Part shown: positions 23,140-35,986 of the stretch, piece by piece | Position numbering within the stretch: position 1 is the first letter of the stretch | Layout: each line of letters starts with the position of its first letter | Assembly: GCF_963169125.1 (NCBI RefSeq) | Contig: NC_084802.1 | Coordinates: forward strand, 36,788,607 to 36,852,606 | Direction: 5' to 3' | DNA: 64,000 bases | Source of the DNA: Humulus lupulus | Taxonomy: Eukaryota; Streptophyta; Magnoliopsida; Rosales; Cannabaceae | Program-made: the position numbers and the translations under genes | Notes under the pieces: generated by a model | The model's input: the letters and a program-made list of their open reading frames with translations, nothing else | Databases searched by the model: none | Told to the model about the DNA's origin: nothing

Positions 23140-25445
23140 ATGTTGTATTTTTAATGCTAAAAAATTTCAATATTAATTGTAAACCACAATTGGCATAGCC
23201 GAAATTAGGATTTTTAATATTAATAAATTTTACAAATCTAATTATAATTTTTGAAATTAGGGTTTAGATAGTTGGTTATTGTCTTTGAATACGATGAGGT
23301 GCATTTAATATTTAACATATATTCAATATTTAATTGTTCAAACTTACTATTAGTGTAGGCCCTAATTATGCAAATGAATTAAATTTTCCAATTCTCAAAA
23401 CCATATTTATAATATTGGAAACAAAAACACAATAATTAACCCTATATTGTAGTAGCCGAAATTAATTATAAAAAATATATTTTTATATAATAATTAATTA
23501 TTTGCTAAATGCTAGGACATATATTGTCTTTGAATCTTTCAATTTGAAGAGGTGCATTAACAATTCCCACTTCTCAATACCATATTTAAGAGGTGCAATT
23601 ATTTTGTATTTTTAATGCTAAAAAATTTCAATATTAATTGTAAATCACAATTGGCATAGCCGAAATTAAGGTTTTTAATATTAATAAATTTTACACATCT
23701 AATTATAATTTTTGAAATTAGGGTTTAGATAGTTGGTTATTGTCTTTGAATATGAAGATGTGCATTTAATATTTAACGTATATTCAATATTTAATTGTTC
23801 AAACTAACTATTAGTGTAGGCCCTAATTATGCAAATGAATTAAATTTCCCAATTCTCAATACCATATTTATAATCTTTGAAAAGGAAAAACACAATAATT
23901 AACCCTATATTTTTGTAGCCGAAATTAATGACAAAAAATATATTTTTATATAATAATTAATTATTTACCAAATGCTAGGATATATATATAGTCTTTGAGT
24001 CTTTCAATTTGAAGAGGTGCATTAACAATTCCCACTTCTCAATACCAAATTTAAGATGTGCAATTATTTTGTATTTTTAATGCTAAAAAATTTCAATATT
24101 AATTGTAAACCACAATTGGCAAAGCTGAAATTAGGGTTTGTATATTAATAAATTTTATACTGCTAATTATAATTTTTGAAATTAGGGTTTAGATAGTAGG
24201 TTATTGTCTTTGAATATGAAGAGTTGCATTTAATATTTAACGTATATTCAATATTTAATTATTCAAACTAACTATTAGTGTAGTCCATAATTATGAAAAT
24301 GAATTAAATTTTCCAATTCTCAATACCATATTTATAATATTTGAAATAAAAACACAATAATTGACCCTATATTGTTGTTGCCGAAATTAATGATAAAAAA
24401 TATATTTTTATATAATAATTAATTATTTACCAAATGCTAGGGTATATATAGTCTTTGAGTCTTTCAATATGAAGATGTGCATTAACAATTCCCACTTCTC
24501 AATACCATATTTAAGATGTGCAATTATTTTGTATTTTTGATGCTAAAAAATTTCAATATTAATTGTAAATCACAATTGGCATAGCCGAAATTAAGGTTTT
24601 TAATATTAATAAATTTTACAAGTCTAATTATAATTTTTGAAATTAGGGTTTAGATAGTTGGTTATTGTCTTTGAATATGAAGATGTGCATTTAATATTTA
24701 ACGTATATTCAATATTTAATTGTTCATACTAACTATTAGTGTTGGCCCTAATTATGCAAATGAATTAAATTTTCCAATTCTCAATACCATATTTATAATA
24801 TTTGAAATAAAAACACAATAATTAACCCTATAATGTTGTAGCCGAAATTAATAATAAAAAATATATTTTTATATAAAAATTAATTATTTGCCAAATGCTA
24901 GGATATATATAGTCTTTGAGTCTTTCAATTTGAAGAGCTGCATTAACAATTCCCACTTCTCAATACCATATTTAAGATGTGCAATTTTTTTGTATTTTTA
25001 ATGCTAAAAAATTTCAATATTAATTGTAAACCACATTGGCATAGCCGAAATTAGGGTTTGTATATTATTAAATTTTACACACCTAATTATAATTTTTGAA
25101 ATTAGGGTTAAGATAGTTGGTTATTATCTTTGAATATGAAGAGGTGCATTTAATATTTCATGTATATACAATATTTAATTGTTCAAACTAACTATCAGTG
25201 TAGGCCATAATTATGCAAATGAATTAAATTTCCCAATTCTCAATACCATATTTATAATATTTGAAAAAAAAACACAATAATTGACCCTATATTGTTGTTG
25301 CCGAAATTAATGATAAAAAATATATTTTTATATAATAATTAATTATTTACCAAATGCTAGGGTATATATAGTCTTTGAGTCTTTCAATATGAAGATGTGC
25401 ATTAACAATTCCCACTTCTCAATACCATATTTAAGATGTGCAATT
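23140..25445. repeat. Eight-unit block, partial copy 2 (five units)
   Basis: Units at 23140, 23601, 24066, 24526 and 24987 repeat those at 19449-21754 at an offset of 3691 bp, with only scattered differences. Examples are GAAAAGGAAAAAC near 23879 against GAAAAGAAAAAAC near 20188, TTTTTGATGCT near 24535, and CTATCAGTG near 25191 against CTTTCAGTG near 21500. Agreement ends near 25440, where copy 1 continues with AAGTATTTTG and this copy with a second CAATTTTTTTG unit. Confidence 0.85.
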
Positions 25446-25906
25446 TTTTTGTATTTTTAATGCTAAAAAATTTCAATATTAATTGTAAACCACATTGGCA
25501 TAGCCGAAATTAGGGTTTGTATATTATTAAATTTTACACACCTAATTATAATTTTTGAAATTAGGGTTAAGATAGTTGGTTATTATCTTTGAATATGAAG
25601 AGGTGCATTTAATATTTCATGTATATACAATATTTAATTGTTCAAACTAACTATCAGTGTAGGCCATAATTATGCAAATGAATTAAATTTTCCAATTCTC
25701 AATACCATATTTATAATATTTGAAAAAAAAACACAATAATTAACCCTATATTTTTGTTGCCGAAATTAATGATAAAAAATATATTTTTATTTAATAATTA
25801 ATTATTTACCAAATGCTAGGAAATATATATAGTCTTTGAGTCTTTCAATTTGAAGAGGTGCATTAACAATTCCCACTTCTCAATACCATATTTAAGATGT
25901 GCAATT
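24987..25906. repeat. Doubled 459-bp unit
   Basis: The unit at 24987-25445 and the front of the next (25446-25906) share rare features: CAATTTTTTTGTATT replacing the usual ATTATTTTG, CCACATTGG, TATATTATTAAATT, TTAGGGTTAAG, TTATTATCTTTG, and TTTCATGTATATACAA. The second unit departs in its rear half, reading AATTTTCCAATT and TTTTTGTTGCCG with TTTTATTTAATAATT. It therefore joins the duplicated unit to the sequence preceding the 11-unit repeats. Confidence 0.85.
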
Positions 25907-28900
25907 ATTTTGTATTTTTAATGCTAAAAAATTTCAATATTAATTGTAAATCACAATTGGCATAGCCGAAATTAAGGTTTTTAATATTAATAAATTTTAC
26001 ACATCTAATTATAATTTTTGAAATTAGGGTTTAGATAGTTGGTTATTGTCTTTGAATATGAAGATGTGCATTTAATATTTAACGTATATTCAATATTTAA
26101 TTGTTCAAACTAACTATTAGTGTAGGCCCTAATTATGCAAATGAATTAAATTTCCCAATTCTCAATACCATATTTATAATCTTTGAAAAGAAAAAACACA
26201 ATAATTAACCCTATATTTTTGTAGCCGAAATTAATGACAAAAAATATATTTTTATATAATAATTAATTATTTACCAAATGCTAGGATATATATATAGTCT
26301 TTGAGTCTTTCAATTTGAAGAGGTGCATTAACAATTCCCACTTCTCAATACCAAATTTAAGATGTGCAATTATTTTGTATTTTTAATGCTAAAAAATTTC
26401 AATATTAATTGTAAACCACAATTGGAAAAGCCGAAATTAGGGTTTGTATATTAATAAATTTTATACTGCTAATTATAATTTTTGAAATTAGGGTTTAGAT
26501 AGTAGGTTATTGTCTTTGAATATGAAGAGTTGCATTTAATATTTAACGTATATTCAATATTTAATTATTCAAACTAACTATTAGTGTAGTCCATAATTAT
26601 GAAAATGAATTAAATTTTCCAATTCTCAATACCATAATTATAATATTTGAAAAAAAAACACAATAATTGACCCTATATTTTTGTAGCCGAAATTAATGAT
26701 AAAAAATATATTTTTATATTATAATTAATTATTTATCAAATGCTAGGAAATATATATATAGTCTTTGAGCCTTTCAATTTGAAGAGGTACATTAACAATT
26801 CCCACTTCTCAATACCATATTTAAGATGTGCAATTATTTTGTATTTTTAATGCTAAAAAATTTCAATATTAATTGTAAACAACAATTGGCAAAGCCGAAA
26901 ATAGGGTTTGTATATTAATAAATTTTATACTGCTAATTATAATTTTTGAAATTAGGGTTTAGATAGTAGGTTATTGTCTTTGAATATGAAGAGTTGCATT
27001 TAATATTTAACGTATATTCAATATTTAATTATTCAATCTAACTATTAGTGTAGGCCATAATTATGAAAATGAATTAAATTTTCCAATTCTCAATACCATA
27101 ATTATAATATTTGAAAAAAAAAACACAATAATTAACTCTATATTTTTGTAGCCGAAATTAATGATAAAAAATATATTTTTATATAATAATTATTTATTTA
27201 CCAAATGCTAGGATATATATATAGTCTTTGAGTCTTTCTATTTGAAGAGGTGCATTAACAATTCCCACTTCTCAATACCATATTTAAGATGTGCAATTAT
27301 TTTGTATTTTTAATGCTAAAAAATTTCAATATTAATTGTATACCACAATTGGCAAAGCCGAAATTAGGGTTTGTATATTAATAAATTTTATACTGCTAAT
27401 TATAATTTTTGAAATTAGGGTTTAGATAGTAGGTTATTGTCTTTGAATATGAAGAGTTGCATTTAATATTTAATGTATATTCAATATTTAATTATTCAAA
27501 CTAACTATTAGTGTAGTCCATAATTATGAAAATGAATTAAATTTTCCAATTCTCAATACCATAATTATAATATTTGAAAAAAAGACACAATAATTAACCC
27601 TATATTTTTGTAGCCGAAATTAATGATAAAAAATATATTTTTATATAATAATTAATTATTTACCAAATGCTAGGATATATATATAGTCTTTGAGCCTTTC
27701 AATTTGAAGAGGTGCATTAACAATTCCCACTTCTCATTACCATATTTAAGATGTTCAATTATGTTGTATTTTTAATGCTAAAAAATTTCAATATTAATTG
27801 TAAACCACAATTGGCATAGCCGAAATTAGGGTTTTTAATATTAATAAATTTTACACATCTAATTATAATTTTTGAAATTAGGGTTTAGATAGTTGGTTAT
27901 TGTCTTTGAATACGATGAGGTGCATTTAATATTTAACATATATTCAATATTTAATTGTTCAAACTTACTATTAGTGTAGGCCCTAATTATGCAAATGAAT
28001 TAAATTTTCCAATTCTCAATACCATATTTATAATATTGGAAACAAAAACACAATAATTAACCCTATATTGTAGTAGCCGAAATTAATTATAAAAAATATA
28101 TTTTTATATAATAATTAATTATTTGCAAAATGCTAGGACATATATTGTCTTTGAATCTTTCAATTTGAAGAGGTGCATTATTAATTCCCACTTCTCAATA
28201 CCATATTTAAGATGTGCAATTATTTTGTATTTTTAATGCTAAAAAATTTCAATATTAATTGTAAACCACAATTGGCAAAGCCGAAATTAGGGTTTGTATA
28301 TTAATAAATTTTATACTTCTTATTATAATTTTTGAAATTAGGGTTTAGATAGTTGGTTATTGTCTTTGAATATGAAGAGGTGCATTTAATATTTAACATA
28401 TATTCAATATTTAATTGTTCAAGCTAACTATTAGTGTAGGCCCTAATTATGCAAATGAATTAAATTTTCCAATTCTCAATAACATAATTATAATATTTGA
28501 AAAAAAAAAACACAATAATTAACCCTATATTTTTGTAGCCGAAATTAATGATAAAAAATATATTTTTATATAATAATTAATTATTTACCAAATGCTAGGA
28601 TATATATATAGTCTTTGAGTCTTTCAATTTGAAGATGTGCATTAACAATTCCCACTTCTCAATACCATATTTAAGATGTGCAATTATTTTGTATTTTTAA
28701 TGCTAAAAAATTTCAATATTAATTGTAAACCACAATTGGCAAAGCCGAAATTAGGGTTTGTATATTAATAAATTTTATACTTCTAATTATAATTTTTGAA
28801 ATTAGGGTTTAGATAGTTGGTTATTGTCTTTGAATATGAAGAGGTGCATTTAATATTTAACATATATTCAATATTTAATTGTTCAAGCTAACTATTAGTG

Positions 28901-30945
28901 TAGGCCCTAATTATGCAAATGAATTAAATTTTCCAATTCTCAATAACATAATAATAATATTTGAAAAAAAAAAACACAATAATTAACCCTATATTTTTGT
29001 AGCCGAAATTAATGATAAAAAATATATTTTTATATAATAATTAATTATTTACCAAATGCTAGGATATATATATAGTCTTTGAGTCTTTCAATTTGAAGAT
29101 GTGCATTAACAATTCCCACTTCTCAATACCATATTTAAGATGTGCAATTATTTTGTATTTTTAATGCTAAAAAATTTCAATATTAATTGTAAACCACAAT
29201 TGGCATAGCCGAAATTAGGGTTTAGATAGTTGGTTATTGTCTTTGAATATGAAGAGGTGCATTTAATATTTAACGCATATTCAATATTTAATTGTTCAAA
29301 CTAGCTATTAGTTTAGGCCATAATTATGCAAATGAATTAAATTTCCCAATTCTCAATACCATAATTATAATATTTGAAAAGAAAACACAATAATTAACCC
29401 TATATTTTTGTAGCCGAAATTAATGATAAAAAATATATTTTTATATAATAATTAATTATCTGCGAAATGCTAGGAAATATATAGTCTTTGAGTCTTTCAA
29501 TTTGAAGAGGTGCATTAACAATTCCCACTTCTCAATACCATATTTAGCATGTGCAATTATTTTGTATTTTTAAGCTAAAAAATTTCAATATTAATTGTAA
29601 ACCACAATTGGCAAAGCCGAAATTAGGGTTTGTATATTAATAAATTTTATACTTCTTATTATAATTTTTGAAATTAGGGTTTAGATAGTTGGTTATTGTC
29701 TTTGAATATGAAGAGGTGCATTTAATATTTAACATATATTCAATATTTAATTGTTCAAGCTAACTATTAGTGTAGGCCCTAATTATGCAAATGAATTAAA
29801 TTTTCCAATTCTCAATAACATAATTATAATATTTGAAAAAAAAAAACACAATAATTAACCCTATATTTTTGTAGCCGAAATTAATGATAAAAAATATATT
29901 TTTATATAATAATTAATTATTTACCAAATGCTAGGATATATATATAGTCTTTGAGTCTTTCAATTTGAAGATGTGCATTAACAATTCCCACTTCTCAATA
30001 CCATATTTAAGATGTGCAATTATTTTGTATTTTTAATGCTAAAAAATTTCAATATTAATTGTAAACCACAATTGGCAAAGCCGAAATTAGGGTTTGTATA
30101 TTAATAAATTTTATACTGCTAATTATAATTTTTGAAATTAGGGTTTAGATAGTAGGTTATTGTCTTTGAATATGAAGAGTTGCATTTAATATTTAACGTA
30201 TATTCAATATTTAATTATTCAAACTAACTATTAGTGTAGTCCATAATTATGAAAATGAATTAAATTGTCCAATTCTCAATACCATAATTATAATATTTGA
30301 AAAAAAAAACACAATAATTAACCCTATATTTTTGTAGCCGAAATTAATGATAAAAAATATATTTTTATATAATAATTAATTATTTACCAAATGCTAGGAT
30401 ATATATATAGTCTTTGAGCCTTTCAATTTGAAGAGGTGCATTAACAATTCCCACTTCTCATTACCATATTTAAGATGTGCAATTATGTTGTATTTTTAAT
30501 GCTAAAAAATTTCAATATTAATTGTAAACCACAATTGGCATAGCCGAAATTAGGGTTTTTAATATTAATAAATTTTACACATCTAATTATAATTTTTGAA
30601 ATTAGGGTTTAGATAGTTGGTTATTGTCTTTGAATACGATGAGGTGCATTTAATATTTAACATATATTCAATATTTAATTGTTCAAACTTACTATTAGTG
30701 TAGGCCCTAATTATGCAAATGAATTAAATTTTCCAATTCTCAAAACCATATTTATAATATTGGAAACAAAAACACAATAATTAACCCTATATTGTAGTAG
30801 CCGAAATTAATTATAAAAAATATATTTTTATATAATAATTAATTATTTGCTAAATGCTAGGACATATATTGTCTTTGAATCTTTCAATTTGAAGAGGGGC
30901 ATTAACAATTCCCACTTCTCAATACCATATTTAAGATGTGCAATT
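25907..30945. repeat. 11-unit higher-order repeat, copy 1 (5039 bp)
   Basis: Unit starts are 25907, 26372, 26836, 27299, 27761, 28222, 28686, 29150, 29559, 30022 and 30485. Lengths run 465, 464, 463, 462, 461, 464, 464, 409, 463, 463 and 461. Position markers in order: AATCTTTGAAAAG; TTGGAAAAGCCG; AAACAACAATTGG with GAAAATAGGG; TGTATACCAC with AAAAAGACAC; ATGTTCAATTATG with ACGATG; ATTATTAATTCCC just before unit six; ATAATAATAATATTTG; the 52-bp deletion; TTTTTAAGC; AAATTGTCC; and a second ACGATG unit. The whole series returns 5039-5041 bp downstream. Homology to later copies begins slightly upstream, near 25843. Confidence 0.92.
29150..29558. repeat. 409-bp unit with a 52-bp deletion (copy 1)
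   Basis: The unit reads GCATAGCCGAAATTAGGG and then TTTAGATAGTTGG directly. The intact arrangement has two GAAATTAGGGTTT repeats 52 bp apart. Exactly one repeat plus the sequence between them is gone, which gives 409 instead of 461 bp. That is the signature of slippage or single-strand annealing between 13-bp direct repeats. The single remaining telobox continues as TTAGGGTTTAG. Confidence 0.93.
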
Positions 30946-33900
30946 ATTTTGTATTTTTAATGCTAAAAAATTTCAATATTAATTGTAAATCACAATTGGC
31001 ATAGCCGAAATTAAGGTTTTTAATATTAATAAATTTTACACATCTAATTATAATTTTTGAAATTAGGGTTTAGATAGTTGGTTATTGTCTTTGAATATGA
31101 AGATGTGCATTTAATATTTAACGTATATTCAATATTTAATTGTTCAAACTAACTATTAGTGTAGGCCCTAATTATGCAAATGAATTAAATTTCCCAATTC
31201 TCAATACCATATTTATAATCTTTGAAAAGAAAAAACACAATAATTAACCCTATATTTTTGTAGCCGAAATTAATGACAAAAAATATATTTTTATATAATA
31301 ATTAATTATTTACCAAATGCTAGGATATATATATAGTCTTTGAGTCTTTCAATTTGAAGAGGTGCATTAACAATTCCCACTTCTCAATACCAAATTTAAG
31401 ATGTGCAATTATTTTGTATTTTTAATGCTAAAAAATTTCAATATTAATTGTAAACCACAATTGGAAAAGCCGAAATTAGGGTTTGTATATTAATAAATTT
31501 TATACTGCTAATTATAATTTTTGAAATTAGGGTTTAGATAGTAGGTTATTGTCTTTGAATATGAAGAGTTGCATTTAATATTTAACGTATATTCAATATT
31601 TAATTATTCAAACTAACTATTAGTGTAGTCCATAATTATGAAAATGAATTAAATTTTCCAATTCTCAATACCATAATTATAATATTTGAAAAAAAAACAC
31701 AATAATTGACCCTATATTTTTGTAGCCGAAATTAATGATAAAAAATATATTTTTATATTATAATTAATTATTTATCAAATGCTAGGAAATATATATATAG
31801 TCTTTGAGCCTTTCAATTTGAAGAGGTACATTAACAATTCCCACTTCTCAATACCATATTTAAGATGTGCAATTATTTTGTATTTTTAATGCTAAAAAAT
31901 TTCAATATTAATTGTAAACAACAATTGGCAAAGCCGAAAATAGGGTTTGTATATTAATAAATTTTATACTGCTAATTATAATTTTTGAAATTAGGGTTTA
32001 GATAGTAGGTTATTGTCTTTGAATATGAAGAGTTGCATTTAATATTTAACGTATATTCAATATTTAATTATTCAATCTAACTATTAGTGTAGGCCATAAT
32101 TATGAAAATGAATTAAATTTTCCAATTCTCAATACCATAATTATAATATTTGAAAAAAAAAACACAATAATTAACTCTATATTTTTGTAGCCGAAATTAA
32201 TGATAAAAAATATATTTTTATATAATAATTATTTATTTACCAAATGCTAGGATATATATATAGTCTTTGAGTCTTTCTATTTGAAGAGGTGCATTAACAA
32301 TTCCCACTTCTCAATACCATATTTAAGATGTGCAATTATTTTGTATTTTTAATGCTAAAAAATTTCAATATTAATTGTATACCACAATTGGCAAAGCCGA
32401 AATTAGGGTTTGTATATTAATAAATTTTATACTGCTAATTATAATTTTTGAAATTAGGGTTTAGATAGTAGGTTATTGTCTTTGAATATGAAGAGTTGCA
32501 TTTAATATTTAATGTATATTCAATATTTAATTATTCAAACTAACTATTAGTGTAGTCCATAATTATGAAAATGAATTAAATTTTCCAATTCTCAATACCA
32601 TAATTATAATATTTGAAAAAAAGACACAATAATTAACCCTATATTTTTGTAGCCGAAATTAATGATAAAAAATATATTTTTATATAATAATTAATTATTT
32701 ACCAAATGCTAGGATATATATATAGTCTTTGAGCCTTTCAATTTGAAGAGGTGCATTAACAATTCCCACTTCTCATTACCATATTTAAGATGTTCAATTA
32801 TGTTGTATTTTTAATGCTAAAAAATTTCAATATTAATTGTAAACCACAATTGGCATAGCCGAAATTAGGGTTTTTAATATTAATAAATTTTACACATCTA
32901 ATTATAATTTTTGAAATTAGGGTTTAGATAGTTGGTTATTGTCTTTGAATACGATGAGGTGCATTTAATATTTAACATATATTCAATATTTAATTGTTCA
33001 AACTTACTATTAGCGTAGGCCCTAATTATGCAAATGAATTAAATTTTCCAATTCTCAATACCATATTTATAATATTGGAAACAAAAACACAATAATTAAC
33101 CCTATATTGTAGTAGCCGAAATTAATTATAAAAAATATATTTTTATATAATAATTAATTATTTGCAAAATGCTAGGACATATATTGTCTTTGAATCTTTC
33201 AATTTGAAGAGGTGCATTATTAATTCCCACTTCTCAATACCATATTTAAGATGTGCAATTATTTTGTATTTTTAATGCTAAAAAATTTCAATATTAATTG
33301 TAAACCACAATTGGCAAAGCCGAAATTAGGGTTTGTATATTAATAAATTTTATACTTCTTATTATAATTTTTGAAATTAGGGTTTAGATAGTTGGTTATT
33401 GTCTTTGAATATGAAGAGGTGCATTTAATATTTAACATATATTCAATATTTAATTGTTCAAGCTAACTATTAGTGTAGGCCCTAATTATGCAAATGAATT
33501 AAATTTTCCAATTCTCAATAACATAATTATAATATTTGAAAAAAAAAAACACAATAATTAACCCTATATTTTTGTAGCCGAAATTAATGATAAAAAATAT
33601 ATTTTTATATAATAATTAATTATTTACCAAATGCTAGGATATATATATATAGTCTTTGAGTCTTTCAATTTGAAGATGTGCATTAACAATTCCCACTTCT
33701 CAATACCATATTTAAGATGTGCAATTATTTTGTATTTTTAATGCTAAAAAATTTCAATATTAATTGTAAACCACAATTGGCAAAGCCGAAATTAGGGTTT
33801 GTATATTAATAAATTTTATACTTCTAATTATAATTTTTGAAATTAGGGTTTAGATAGTTGGTTATTGTCTTTGAATATGAAGAGGTGCATTTAATATTTA

Positions 33901-35986
33901 ACATATATTCAATATTTAATTGTTCAAGCTAACTATTAGTGTAGGCCCTAATTATGCAAATGAATTAAATTTTCCAATTCTCAATAACATAATAATAATA
34001 TTTGAAAAAAAAAAACACAATAATTAACCCTATATTTTTGTAGCCGAAATTAATGATAAAAAATATATTTTTATATAATAATTAATTATTTACCAAATGC
34101 TAGGATATATATATAGTCTTTGAGTCTTTCAATTTGAAGATGTGCATTAACAATTCCCACTTCTCAATACCATATTTAAGATGTGCAATTATTTTGTATT
34201 TTTAATGCTAAAAAATTTCAATATTAATTGTAAACCACAATTGGCATAGCCGAAATTAGGGTTTAGATAGTTGGTTATTGTCTTTGAATATGAAGAGGTG
34301 CATTTAATATTTAACGCATATTCAATATTTAATTGTTCAAACTAGCTATTAGTTTAGGCCATAATTATGCAAATGAATTAAATTTCCCAATTCTCAATAC
34401 CATAATTATAATATTTGAAAAGAAAACACAATAATTAACCCTATATTTTTGTAGCCGAAATTAATGATAAAAAATATATTTTTATATAATAATTAATTAT
34501 CTGCGAAATGCTAGGAAATATATAGTCTTTGAGTCTTTCAATTTGAAGAGGTGCATTAACAATTCCCACTTCTCAATACCATATTTAGCATGTGCAATTA
34601 TTTTGTATTTTTAAGCTAAAAAATTTCAATATTAATTGTAAACCACAATTGGCAAAGCCGAAATTAGGGTTTGTATATTAATAAATTTTATACTTCTTAT
34701 TATAATTTTTGAAATTAGGGTTTAGATAGTTGGTTATTGTCTTTGAATATGAAGAGGTGCATTTAATATTTAACATATATTCAATATTTAATTGTTCAAG
34801 CTAACTATTAGTGTAGGCCCTAATTATGCAAATGAATTAAATTTTCCAATTCTCAATAACATAATTATAATATTTGAAAAAAAAAAACACAATAATTAAC
34901 CCTATATTTTTGTAGCCGAAATTAATGATAAAAAATATATTTTTATATAATAATTAATTATTTACCAAATGCTAGGATATATATATAGTCTTTGAGTCTT
35001 TCAATTTGAAGATGTGCATTAACAATTCCCACTTCTCAATACCATATTTAAGATGTGCAATTATTTTGTATTTTTAATGCTAAAAAATTTCAATATTAAT
35101 TGTAAACCACAATTGGCAAAGCCGAAATTAGGGTTTGTATATTAATAAATTTTATACTGCTAATTATAATTTTTGAAATTAGGGTTTAGATAGTAGGTTA
35201 TTGTCTTTGAATATGAAGAGTTGCATTTAATATTTAACGTATATTCAATATTTAATTATTCAAACTAACTATTAGTGTAGTCCATAATTATGAAAATGAA
35301 TTAAATTGTCCAATTCTCAATACCATAATTATAATATTTGAAAAAAAAAACACAATAATTAACCCTATATTTTTGTAGCCGAAATTAATGATAAAAAATA
35401 TATTTTTATATAATAATTAATTATTTACCAAATGCTAGGATATATATATAGTCTTTGAGCCTTTCAATTTGAAGAGGTGCATTAACAATTCCCACTTCTC
35501 ATTACCATATTTAAGATGTGCAATTATGTTGTATTTTTAATGCTAAAAAATTTCAATATTAATTGTAAACCACAATTGGCATAGCCGAAATTAGGGTTTT
35601 TAATATTAATAAATTTTACACATCTAATTATAATTTTTGAAATTAGGGTTTAGATAGTTGGTTATTGTCTTTGAATACGATGAGGTGCATTTAATATTTA
35701 ACATATATTCAATATTTAATTGTTCAAACTTACTATTAGTGTAGGCCCTAATTATGCAAATGAATTAAATTTTCCAATTCTCAAAACCATATTTATAATA
35801 TTGGAAACAAAAACACAATAATTAACCCTATATTGTAGTAGCCGAAATTAATTATAAAAAATATATTTTTATATAATAATTAATTATTTGCTAAATGCTA
35901 GGACATATATTGTCTTTGAATCTTTCAATTTGAAGAGGGGCATTAACAATTCCCACTTCTCAATACCATATTTAAGATGTGCAATT
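30946..35986. repeat. 11-unit higher-order repeat, copy 2 (5041 bp)
   Basis: The same eleven positions as copy 1 start at 30946, 31411, 31875, 32338, 32800, 33261, 33727, 34191, 34600, 35063 and 35526. By eye the copies differ at very few bases. The clearest are TTAGCGTAGG near 33012, where copy 1 has TTAGTGTAGG, and a two-base longer TA run near 33641 that makes this copy's sixth unit 466 bp. The C at 33013 is also in copy 3, so these two copies share a mutation that copy 1 lacks. Confidence 0.92.
34191..34599. repeat. 409-bp unit with a 52-bp deletion (copy 2)
   Basis: This is the same deletion at the same place of the 11-unit repeat as in copy 1, 5041 bp away. It also shares TTTAACGCATATTC and AAACTAGCTATTAG. 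The deletion was thus copied with the block rather than arising again. Confidence 0.93.
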
